Origin: Epiperipatus broadwayi
Lineage: Eukaryota; Onychophora; Udeonychophora; Euonychophora; Peripatidae
Length of the DNA stretch: 64,000 nt
NCBI GenBank assembly: GCA_028023455.1
Contig: JAQFVV010000014.1
Span: 501,336-565,335 of the forward strand
Direction: 5' to 3'
The notes under the pieces were generated by a model. It saw only the letters and a list, made by a program, of their open reading frames with translations, had not been told where the DNA came from and did no database searches. Positions 25,291 to 35,159 of the stretch are shown piece by piece. A program made the translations under genes and the position numbers. Positions within the stretch are counted from its first letter, which is position 1. Each line of letters opens with the position of its first letter.

Positions 25291-26556
25291 AAGTACTAGA
25301 TAGGAATTTTGAGCAGAAACCTTCAATCTTTCATTGATAACAATGGGCTTTCACTGTGTGACACTATTGTATGGAGAGATTATCACTGTCATAAACAGCT
25401 TGTGTAACTATAGGAAATACTGGTCTTGTGATGTTTTATACATTTTTCAACAGTATATTATGAGTGCATGCAGAATGTGTAATCCATATTCCCAAAATAT
25501 ATTATTTATCCGCCATGAAATATCTCATGCCAAAGTTTATAATTAGTAGCCCAATGATTATGATGATATAAAAGTCAACCTTTTTGCTCATATCAAGATT
25601 TCTCCAGTTACTTAAAATTTTCTCTAGATTGTTAAAGTGAAGTAATATATTGTTCAAAGATGTCAAAGAATGAAGTTGGAGATTAGTTCCCAAGTGCACC
25701 TAATAGAGCAACCAAAATGGGCATAAAGAAATATTAAAGATTTCTATGCTAAAGAGAAATTTATAATTTTAGAAAAGAACATGGACAATAAGTTACTAAT
25801 TATTAAATCAATAAAAAGTTTTGGGATGTATGTAAATGTAGATATGCATAGGTCTAAACTATTTTTTTTTTATTATATATATTTTATTCTTATATATTGG
25901 TTTTATTTAAGGAAATTGTTTTTTTTTTTTTTTTATTGTGTTTCAAACACTGAAGTTAGTTGTTATGGGTGAACATTATACTTTTTTAAGAAAGTGAAAT
26001 GTGCATATATTTTTTATAGTAATGATAATAAGTGAATAATTGGATGTGTCACTAAGGTATTGGCAGATTAAATGGATTAATGAAGGCTAGATATTGTGGC
26101 CCCTTATACATGTTTTTTTTTTTTTAATTGAAAAGAACTTACTATAATTTTTTGATATATCAATTGAGGATTATATTATATCTGTGTTTGTATATAACCA
26201 TAGGTACATTTTTAAAACTTATTAATCAAACCATTTTTACAAATTGTTTTTGACTCTTAGACTGATTCCCATATAGGTGTTTGTAAATTGATGATCATGA
26301 AATATAACTTATTTATTTAAGGATTCTCCAATGTGATCTTTACACAGTGTTATCACATGGCCTGAGTATTATCATCTTAATCATTAATTGAAAATGAAAT
26401 TTGATCTCTGTACTACATAAAAATATTTAGTAATAATTTTTTAGCAATATATAAATAGCTGGATGAGGATGGGAATGTGAAACAAAATATACATCTCCCC
26501 ACATTCTTAGATTGATTCATTTTTTCTACTATTGTATAAATAATGGCCAATGTCAT

Positions 26557-26591
<35 letters not shown>

Positions 26592-26748
26592 CATATGGCA
26601 TTGCATATATATATATATGAAAAACAAAAAAGCAAGTTAAACTTGCCAATGCTTGTATTTATGATCAATAGATGACGTTTTACCAAAAACACCGTCAAAG
26701 CGTGTTTGTTTACATAAACGTCAGAGTAAGCATTCACTACCTCTTTCA

Positions 26749-26802
26749 TTAGTTCCACCTTAGATTATGATTTCAAGCTGATTTTTCTATCATCAATGAA
26801 GG
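26749..26802 (-). ncRNA. Hammerhead-like motif, mutated copy
   Basis: Minus strand: CCTTCA, TTGATGA (C3 to T, 26796-26790), a stem II region, GAAA, TCATAATC with C at 26763, then TAAGG and GGAACTAA. It aligns base for base with the intact copy at 27151-27218, but the core and stem III are damaged. Confidence 0.6.
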
Positions 26803-27150
26803 ACAGGAAATAAGAAACTAGATCTAAACACTAAACTCTGAGCGTTTATGAAACAATTTCTATTCAGCTTGCAAGCGTGGATTTTTTAGACACGTAATGT
26901 CTTCAAAATCAGCATAGCAAGCCAGATAGCTATATGGATCTGATATCAGTTCAGTATCTCCACATAGTAGAAGCCTCTGCAATATATATCATTGCAAGAA
27001 AAAACTTCAAAGGTACATTTATGAAAAACAAAAAAGCAAGTTAAACTTGCCAACACTTGTATTTATGATCAACAGATGGCGTTTTACAAAAACACTGTCA
27101 AAGCGTGTTTGTTTACATAAACATCAGAGTAAGCATTCACTACCTCTTTT

Positions 27151-27218
27151 GTTAGTTCCTGTCCTTCACTGATGATAGCAAAATCAGCTTGAAATCATGA
27201 TCTGAAGTTGGAACTAAC
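27151..27218 (+). ncRNA. Type I hammerhead ribozyme
   Basis: All parts can be drawn. Outer stem I is GTTAGTTCC (27151-27159) with GGAACTAAC (27210-27218). An internal loop follows, then inner stem I CTTCA (27064 frame +100: 27164-27168) with TGAAG (27203-27207). The core CTGATGA is at 27169-27175. Stem II is AGC/GCT around loop AAAATCA. GAAA lies at 27191-27194. Stem III is ATC/GAT with a two-base loop. The cleavage triplet is ATC, with C17 at 27202. Both strands open through stem I, so it is type I. Weak points are the U-U at 10.1/11.1 where G-C is usual, and the very short stem III, which may work better as a dimer. Predicted role: self-cleavage of a multimeric transcript into unit-length RNA. 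Confidence 0.75.
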
Positions 27219-27554
27219 GAAAGAGGTAGTGAATGCTTACACTGACGTTTATGTAAACAAACATGCTTTGATGGTGTTTTTTGGTAAAACGCCATCTGTT
27301 GATCATAAATACAAGCGTTGGCAAGTTTAACTTGCTTTTTTGTTTTTCATAAATTTACCTTTGAAGTTTTTTCTTGCAATGATATATATTGCAGAGGCTT
27401 CTACTATGTGGAGATACTGAACTGATATCAGACCCATATAGCTATCTGGCTTGCTATGCTGATTTTGAAGACATTACGTGGCTAAAAAATTCATGCTTGC
27501 AAGCTGAATAGAAATTGTTTCATAAACTCTCAGAGTTTAGTGTTTAGATCTAGT

Positions 27555-27625
27555 TTCTTATTTCCTGTCCTTCACTGATGATAGCAAAATCAGTTTGAAA
27601 TCATGATCTGAAGGTGGAACTAACG
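27555..27625 (+). ncRNA. Type I hammerhead ribozyme, second copy
   Basis: CCTTCA (27569-27574), CTGATGA (27575-27581), stem II AGC with GTT, GAAA (27597-27600), TCATGATC with C17 at 27608, then TGAAGG (27609-27614). Inner stem I pairs perfectly over six bases; outer stem I keeps TTCC/GGAA. The predicted cleavage point is 406 bp from that of the first copy, which sets the unit length. Confidence 0.7.
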
Positions 27626-27730
27626 AAAGAGGTAGTGAATGCTTACTCTGACGTTTATGTAAACAAACACGCTTTGACAGGGTTTTTTGGTAAAACGCCA
27701 TCTGTTGGTCATATATATATATATATATAT

Positions 27731-27857
27731 AATAATTCAAATTTATTTAACACAGTATTCAAAATTAAATAATATATTCTTTACCAGAAGTACTTTCAAT
27801 TGTTTAATTATTTAATTTTGAATACTGTGTTAAATAAATTTGCTTGAATTATTATTA
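27731..27857. mobile_element. Short hairpin element
   Basis: Inverted arms AATAATTCAA...TTTAACACAGTATTCAAAA and their complement meet near 27793. It is about 127 bp, AT-rich and non-coding. It borders the foldback to its left and the next hairpin to its right. Confidence 0.75.
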
Positions 27858-27878
27858 TATGATTTAAATACAGACATT

Positions 27879-28071
27879 TAATGGTTATATATATATATAT
27901 ATAACCATTAGAAACCAACCAATAACCACCTAAACATTCACAATAAAGATAGTAATCAATATTTCTGACTGCTGTCAAGGCAACCTTCTCACATTTTAAC
28001 AGCAGTGAGAAATATTGATTACAATCTTTATTGTGAATGTTTAGGTGGTTACTGATTGGTTTCTAATGGTT
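27879..28071. mobile_element. Hairpin MITE with AT palindrome
   Basis: A perfect 32-bp palindrome (27879-27910, TAATGG...CCATTA around (TA)n) leads into a hairpin element (27903-28071). Its arms begin TAACCATTAGAAACCAA and end TTGGTTTCTAATGGTTA. The shared ends suggest the element inserted beside, or generated, a copy of its own terminus. Confidence 0.75.
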
Positions 28072-28087
28072 ACATAATTATTCCATT

Positions 28088-28219
28088 TAGCTTTAAGCAT
28101 TATTTCACTTATTATATATATATATATATATTCTGTTATAGTTTATATAATAATAGCTTTAAGCATTATTTCACTTATTATATATATATATATATATTCT
28201 GTTATAGTTTATATAATTT
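28088..28219. repeat. 66-bp tandem duplication
   Basis: Two near-identical 66-bp units starting TAGCTTTAAGCATTATTTCA at 28088 and 28154, each with an internal (TA)n tract. Confidence 0.95.
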
Positions 28220-29757
28220 GATGGAATCACAATTTTTGATAGTAATTTAAGAATCTTGATCATTTCATTGTTTATGTATTGTGAGGCAATATAATAGTTT
28301 TCAGCATGCATTCATAGACTACATACATATAATGAGCACTTATGTATATAATATGCATTTTAAATTAAGATTATAATACAAACAAAATTTTTAAAGAATA
28401 ATAATGGAGTTATTATTAATAAATCAAGAAATTATATTTATATGGTTACTTTGTGTGGGTTCAATTATTCACATTCATTAAAAAAAATAATAAAATACTT
28501 TCTCATGCAATACAACTTATATTTTTTAGCCATAAATTTAAGGCTTTTCCCATTTTAACCAAAAATTTGTTCCTTACTTAATTACAACTTTAGCTGTTTC
28601 ATGGCCACAAGCAGCAATGCCACATATCTGCTTCTCTCTCTCTCTTTATAATTTAATAGCCACTGATCTATGTAAATGTGGAAACAACATAAATTACACT
28701 GGTAATTACTGCCAAATTTATGGTTAATGTAACAGAATTGAAATTTAATAAAGTCATTAGTGAATTTATCTTTTATTTGGAATCTCTTCAGATTCCATTA
28801 TATTTTATTAATAGTTAATCTATCTAAAAAAAAATCTATATACTAAATAAATAAGCAAAATATATATTATCGATTATTATTATTTTTTTCCAGATTTAAA
28901 CTATTTGACTAAAAACTATAAAGATTTGTACAAGTATTTTCTTGAAAATTTTATATTAATATGAAAAAAATAAACCATCTCATATCAGAAATTTACAAAA
29001 TTTATATTATACAGTATTACATAAACAACATACAAGATTTAACAATTAAAAATCATCTGCCAATTACAACAGACTTTAAAAAGGAAATTTTTTATTAATT
29101 TTTAAAAAAAACTTTATTTAACATTATCACCAATTTTCATTTATGAATATATAACCATATATATGTTTTAGACAATTTGTCAAAGAAACTATAAGGGAAT
29201 TATAAATACTTTTTTAAAAAATATAAAAAATTGAAGAAAAATAAAAGCCAAAAAAATAAATTACAAAAATTATTTGCAATAGAGAGGAAGAGGGAAGGGG
29301 GCATTTTTTTTTTAATACAAATTAAATAAATCAATGTACAAAAAAAAAAAAAACAATGGTGGATTTAAATAAATCCTCATACATTATTTATTTATAATTG
29401 CATCCTGTTAAAGTTTTAAATTAAAAGTTTGTAATAAAAAAAAAGACAACATTTATTAAATGAAAATTTTAGATATTAAATATTTAATTAGAAGTTGAAT
29501 TTTAAAATGGAAAACAAAAGTTTCTTTTAATTAACATATAATTATTTGCATATTTATATTTTTTCCTCCTTTCAAAAATGTATATTTCAAAAATAAATAT
29601 ATATGTAATATCTACAGTGTTATTTTAACCTTATATGTAACCAATAGTCTTGACTAACTAACCAAATGTTATTTATAAACATTTCAGCAACTTCACTTTA
29701 CTAAATTTAGATTGCTGTATTCAGAAAAATTTAATATTATGAATTTGCACTTATTGA
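28220..29757. other. AT-rich non-coding DNA, no gene seen
   Basis: Very AT-rich, with A runs near 29340 and a (CT)n patch at 28632-28645. No frame or repeat was recognised. Confidence 0.55.
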
Positions 29758-31392
29758 GGCTTAGCACTTTTGAGGGCAAAGCATAACAGTTATGTATGTG
29801 TAATACGGTTTATATCTAGGCCTATTTGTTAATCTCAATAATATATACACTTTTTATACAAATTTGAAATCCTCTCAAACTTGTACTGTTCGAGTTAATA
29901 TGAAATGGCAAAATAAACTAATAAACAAACCTTAAAAAGCACTAAGCCAGCTTTCAGCAGATTATTGCTAGAATCATAGTGCTGAATAGAGCTGCATCTT
30001 TAAAATTATGCATATATAAAGGTAAAGACCAATATGAAAATCTGGGCCAGAATATAAATTAGATGTTCCATTTTTTGATAATGGACCATAGGAATTTTTT
30101 CTATTGATGGAATCTGGATCCCTTGTAATAGCCTGAGCCTCTTCATATTTTCTTTTTACTATCATCCCTCTCTGCATATATTGTTATTACATTAGAGAGA
30201 GAAAGAATGTGTTCAATAGTCAGCTGATGATCAAAAAAGATTGATTTGAATTTTTTATATGAATATATGTGCTGGGCAACTCTCGATCTATTAGTACAAG
30301 ATTTACTGTAATACATAGAGTTACAGGATGGGGCAGGGCATGAAATTTTATATAGGACCTGGGGAGAGTACTCGATGTGTTTGTGAGTAAAATTTATATG
30401 TTTGGCTTCTTGTGATATATATGGGAGCAGTATCCAAGGCTTATCATCCTTGAAAGGATTTGTTTTTATTTTATTGTAAAATTGTTTTGAAATGATGATA
30501 AATTGGCATATTTATTGAAAACTGGGAGAAATGGATTTGGGATGCGTGCACCCTCTTGTTTAGGCTTAATATGCATTTTGTAATTTAGCTGGAGATTATC
30601 TCTCTGGATTTGAGGATCTAAATTATAAAATGCATATTAAGCCTAAAGAAGAAGATACACATATTTCAAATTTATATCTACGAATTCTCACAAATTCACC
30701 GGTTTATCATTGTTTCTTTACAGAAACCATCATCTATGCATATGAAGTCAATCAAAAATCAAATATCAAGTAACACCTAACACACAAGATAGTCAGACAA
30801 TTTTACAATAAAATAAAAACAAACCCTCCCAAGAATCACAAATCTTTGATATTGCTTCCATATATACAATGCATAGCAAAAAATATAAATAAAATTTGCT
30901 CACAAACACATCGAGTAAGTGCTCATCCTCCAACAAATAGGCTTATAAATAATCGTAAGGATAGGCTCCAAAATGACCAAACTCCACATACTGTATATAA
31001 AATTGCTTGCTCCTAGGCAGCATGAAGGACTATTTATTATGATGAGTCATGTACATACCTCTCTACAAGGATATCTTAACACAGTTATCTCTTACAAATG
31101 AGCCATAAATAGTCCTGACATAAGTTGATCTTTTTTGCGAACTAACATGCAATGAGCCACATATTTGAGCTCATAGATGCCAGCATCACATGCATCAAGC
31201 AAAGAGACTTGGCATATAACTAACAACCCAAATCTACAAACTGGAAGGAATCCTCCTTCCCCCTCTTGAAGAAATGGACAATATAATTTACAAAAATTTA
31301 AATTTGCAGCCTATATATAGATATAAACCCTATTATGCATACATTAATAATATGAATATGAGGATATACTTTGTCCTCGAAAGTGCTAAGCC
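29758..31392. mobile_element. 1.6-kb foldback element with terminal repeats
   Basis: The outer ends are inverted repeats: GGCTTAGCACTTT from 29758, and its counterpart ending AAGTGCTAAGCC at 31392, about 22 of 24 bases matching. Inner arms also pair: about 30370-30600 with 30615-30935, for example ACTCGATGTGTTTGTGAG with CTCACAAACACATCGAGT. Middle parts have diverged or been replaced. There is no convincing protein frame and no clear target duplication. It may be a non-autonomous DNA transposon. The end sequence recurs once alone near 18132. Confidence 0.7.
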
Positions 31393-31863
31393 CCAAAAGT
31401 AAGAATTCAGTATAATATTAAAGATATAAGTGCAGATATTGATAAATTATAGTTGTGAAAGAAAAGTATCTTATATATTTTATTTGGATGATTTATATGG
31501 CAAATTAATAAGCTCTATATTCTCATTAACAATTAAATCTTTATTATAAACACACAGATATTTTCCTAATAAATTCATGACTATATCTTAACACAACATA
31601 GTCAGAAGCAAATATAACTATTATTTTCAAAATTATTAGGCCTTTTATTTCTATAACAGAAATTCAATAAAGTTTTTATGATTAAAAGATCAATAATTGT
31701 CTGGCCTTATTTTGTTTCTTAATTTTTTTGCTTTAATAAAGTGACTGCAAAATAACATTATTAACTTTATCAACATTTACATTTAAAAATTTTAACTTAT
31801 CAAATTTAGATTACTCCCCCCCCCTCCATAATAAATTTAATATATATATATTTTCCTTATATG
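31393..31863. other. AT-rich non-coding DNA, no gene seen
   Basis: No frame or repeat recognised. A C run lies at 31816-31825. Confidence 0.5.
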
Positions 31864-31869
31864 TCAAAT

Positions 31870-31947
31870 GCGTTGACCGGGAAGCGGAAGCGAACCCGGG
31901 CCAGCTGCTTGGAAGGCAGCTAATGCTAACCACTAAGCCATCAACGC
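31870..31947 (-). tRNA. tRNA-Gly(UCC)-like sequence
   Basis: Minus strand: acceptor GCGTTGA pairs fully with TCAACGC. The A-box-like TGGCTTAGTGG and D arm are intact. The anticodon arm is GCTGC-CTTCCAA-GCAG(C) with anticodon TCC. The T arm contains CCCGGGTTCG but has about 6 extra bases (a GCTTCC duplication) before CCCGG. The body closely follows eukaryotic tRNA-Gly(UCC). The T-arm insertion makes it a probable pseudogene. The flanks GTCAA and TTGAC (31949-31953 and 31864-31868) extend the acceptor stem, which is not normal for a tRNA gene. No poly-T terminator follows immediately. Confidence 0.6.
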
Positions 31948-32221
31948 TTGACAATTTAATATTAGAATCAAAATTATCCAATCTTTCAAAAAATCCTTCA
32001 ATTTATTTCCCTGTGTAACAAATAAACAATCATCAACATACCTAACAAATAATTTTAAATAAACAGAAAAATTATTCATAACACTAATCTCTAAAAAAAA
32101 AAACAATATAGAGAGAGCACATTAAAAGATAAATAACATAACGAATAGCCTATCCCTTTTTAATTTTATAAAATACATCATTTCACACAAAATATATAGA
32201 ATACTTTAATTAACATCATAT

Positions 32222-32818
32222 GATCACAATTTCTTATGCTTGCTTATAACTGTTATTAAAACAGGAAAAACTCTATACATATTGCCACTCAGTGCAAGCC
32301 AGAGTAATCAATGGATGCCAGAAGGCTTGTGCATAAAATCCTCATCTAGTACCTACTCATGCAATAGACCCAGACTAGTTTCTGGCTTGAGGCGTTCATC
32401 AGTGAGGAGCCTTGGATCTGAGAGCACTGCACCAAGATCTTAGGATTTAATGCAACCCTCCAAGAGCCAACTTTTACCTTCACTTAACTATAAAACTACG
32501 AGTCTTAAATTGAAAACACTATATTTTCAATCCAAACTCATTAGCTTATATAGTCATTTAGGTCTGAACTCAGTTCAGTATCCATATACTTTGGTGTCTT
32601 TGGTTCTTTAATAACCATATCCACCACTATCATATTAGGCAGGATTGGTTTTAAGCCAATAAACATCACATGATCACAATTTCTTATGCTTGCTTTTAAC
32701 TGTTATTAAAATAGGCAAAACTCTCTATATGCATTGTCACTCAGTGCAAAGCCAGATTAATCAATGGATGCCAGAAGGCTTGTGCATAAAATCCCCATCT
32801 AGTGCCTATATATATATT
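32222..32818. repeat. 430-460-bp tandem family, second locus
   Basis: One full unit and part of a second. GCCAGA(G/T)TAATCAATGG recurs at 32298 and 32751, 453 bp apart. It has the same phrases as 24020-25460, including GGCAGGATTGG and CTTATGCTTGC. The second unit ends in a (TA)n tract. Confidence 0.85.
32358..32416 (-). ncRNA. Hammerhead-like motif with intact core
   Basis: Minus strand: CTGATGA (32402-32396) matches the core fully. After ACGCCTCAAGCCA comes GAAAC, a two-base-pair stem and GTC with C17 at 32373. Stem I partners are CTCCTCA with TGGG and, further out, CCAA with ATTG. Stem II pairs poorly in this copy. It is the best core of this family in the window. Confidence 0.5.
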
Positions 32819-33080
32819 ATCAAAATACCAAAATGTTTAAAATTTTGACTTTTATATTTTATTTTCAGTGCTCCAGAAAGAATCCAAAGTTACTCTTAAT
32901 TAAAAGTGAATGTTTTTTCTTTGTTGTTTTAATTCACCAGTCATTCTTAAGTGATTAAATCCTTATATTACTTATAAAATCCAATATTAATTTATTTTTT
33001 AACCATGAACTAATTGATATATTAATAAAATAATTATTATTACAATCATCAGAGAACTTGTCTAGATTTTTTTCTTTAGT
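32819..33080. other. AT-rich spacer, no gene seen
   Basis: Plain AT-rich sequence between the tandem family and a GC-richer block. No frame was recognised. Confidence 0.4.
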
Positions 33081-35159
33081 GAACTCAAGAATGTGAGTTT
33101 TCATTATACGCCCCTAAGAGAATTTTTCGTAAATGTTCAGGCATGTATATTGAACCGTGTTCAAATATGTGTATTCGAAATACCGGCCTCTTAGGCAGAG
33201 AAGAACATACTCGGAGAGTATGTATGCCAAAACGATAGCTATAAAGTATATAACTAGCGTTACATTTCCAGGACATAACTTCTTCTCGGCTGTTGAGTTC
33301 AACACCAAGTTCAAAGCACTTTTTTGTTTGTGTATAAACACAGGCGCCAGCTGCTTATTCTAAAAGAATACTAAAAGAATAGACAACGCACTTTGAATAG
33401 TGGCCACCAACTCAACGCCTAAATCCACGACTAGCTCAGTCGTTTGTAATCACTAATAGATTATACTTAATTAGTGATTAAAAGAATTAATTAAAAGAAT
33501 TTGTTAAAAAGAATTGATAAAAAGAATTGACCGACAAATATAGTTTAATTTTAAAGATAATTTATTAACTAACATTTATTTACTAAATTTAAACATTTTA
33601 TAATTCTAATAAAACACACACATATTTTAAATTAACATTTCTAAATAGTTTAAACACTCCTATAGATTTAATAACAAAACACTCTAATTTAACTAATAAA
33701 TATTGATATAATGACCACGCACATGTTAACTCATGTACACACATAATAATGATAATAAAGGACGACATAGCATTTGAAATTTAATCACACATCAATAGTT
33801 CATTTATGTATGATATAGAGTTCATATAATTAGACTCTTGAAAGATTCATACGAATTAATGCAATGCAATGGCTATTACAGTATAGAACGAAATAAGCAA
33901 ATGTTTTTACCTAGGCTTTTTTGAATGTTGACGTAGAATTTTGTTCTTTGGAGGCTGCTTTCGGTGAGGATATTTCCATTATAAATGCTTACCAGCCGGC
34001 TGGGACGTTTCCTTGCTGAGTTTCCTGATTTTCACGATTATTGCTATCGGAGACAAATAGATACTGACGGAGATTTTTTAAGATGTTAAGCTGACATTAT
34101 TTCATGGGCAGATCTGCTGTTTTCTCGGACATCTGGGCTGGAGTTGAACATGCGTTCCAAAATATTCTCAGCACTGCATTTTGTTTCTTAACTGACTCAA
34201 TTAATTTCCGAACTGCACTCTCTCAATAACTTTGTGAACTGATTGTCTCAACTCAATTAATTTGTGGAATGAATTGTCCGATAAAAAAAAGGTCTATTTA
34301 TACCTGCGCCTTGTTGTCTTTCTAATATCTCCGGCAAAGATCTGTTGTCAAATTCCAATGGTAATCATTTGATAAACGTGTTTTGGAAGATTGCTTAATT
34401 AGTAATAGCCATGCAATAAAATATGTTGTTTTATTTTATTAATAGCCATTGCCGTGGTTTTTAATGATAATCTTCTTTTATTTTGCATACATTTTATTGA
34501 TTTACAAATCGCACATATATACGCACATATATTTTTAATACAATTTACTATTAAGTTTTAACATTATTTTTTCTTTAATTAAACTTGAATGAAAAGAGAT
34601 TTGTATGTTTTAACTTTTTAAATTATATTTTTACGAATACTAATAAAACTATTTATTTCCTTTTTGTAAACCTTTAGTTTCATTTCTCAAACCAAGACTC
34701 CCCCTCCCCCCTTTTGATTAATTAATTGTAGCTTTTTATTTAAAAACTAACGCTAGAAAACTATTTGATTTTTATCCTTTTCTAAAACAAACTGTAATAA
34801 ACTCTTCAACGTTTAATTTTATGTTTTTCTTTTATGAACGATTATTTTAATAATATAATTTTAGATAAAATTATATGTGCCTATATCAATATAGGTACAA
34901 TATATAGAAATATACTTCGTATATTGCTATCTGGATAAAATATACAATAACTCTTTCAGTCGCAGTTTGATAAAACAATTCAGGCTGACTATTACTCTTA
35001 TTTGTAATTGATTAACAATGATCAGAATAAAATGGTCTCTGATAGTTCTACTTTAAACTATCTTGGGACCATCTTATTTTGGTTATTGCTAAATAATTAT
35101 AAGTGGTATAATTGCATCAAATTGCTTTATTAATATGTAGGGGGGGTAATTCTTTGACA
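33081..35159 (-). other. Possible solo LTR or promoter-bearing repeat
   Basis: GC-richer patches (33085-33440 and 33900-34340) stand out from the surroundings. A minus-strand TATA box lies at 34294-34302. Repeated AAAAGAATT phrases occur at 33360-33535. There is no protein frame of note and I could not find paired ends. A solo LTR is a guess from composition and the TATA box. The part above about 34420 is plain AT-rich sequence. Confidence 0.25.
34294..34302 (-). promoter_or_regulatory. TATA box
   Basis: TATAAATAG on the minus strand in GC-richer context (GCGCAGG just upstream). The same nonamer is at 56068-56076, also on the minus strand. It is a good consensus, but no gene is evident downstream. 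Confidence 0.4.

Larger units (their letters stand above)
24020..25460. repeat. 430-460-bp tandem family with inverted unit
   Basis: Plus-oriented units repeat with ATGGATGCCA-like landmarks at 24051, 24484 and 24941 (433 and 457 bp apart). An opposite-oriented unit follows at about 24950-25460. The units share phrases such as TCAGTGAGGAGCCTTGGATC and AGATCTTAGGAT. On the strand opposite to the first units each carries a hammerhead-like core. The family recurs at 32222-32818, 41792-42072, 46385-46650 and 56970-57220. Confidence 0.8.
26618..27713. mobile_element. 1.1-kb foldback with hammerheads (retrozyme-like)
   Basis: Left half and right half are reverse complements over about 550 bp, meeting near 27185. 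Modules recur in the order X-Y-Z-X then X'-Z'-Y'-X' (X starts GAAAAACAAAAAAGCAAGTT). The plus-strand hammerhead at 27151-27218 lies exactly at the centre, a second lies 406 bp on, and a mutated minus-strand copy lies in the left arm. The repeat unit is therefore about 406 bp. Both edges run into (AT)n, so target duplications cannot be read. No protein is encoded. Confidence 0.85.

Noticed and set aside
26413-26758. ORFs rich in I-Y-I-Y
   Set aside because: Products of (TA)n tracts and of the foldback arm.
30226-30265. Hammerhead motif (CTGATGATCAA...TTGATTTGAATT)
   Set aside because: Core CTGATGA and a pairing stem are present, but GAAA is replaced by GAAT, and stems I and III cannot be drawn.
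32240-32443. 67-codon Ser/Arg-rich frame
   Set aside because: It lies within a tandem ribozyme-family unit; the other copies of the unit have stops in this frame.
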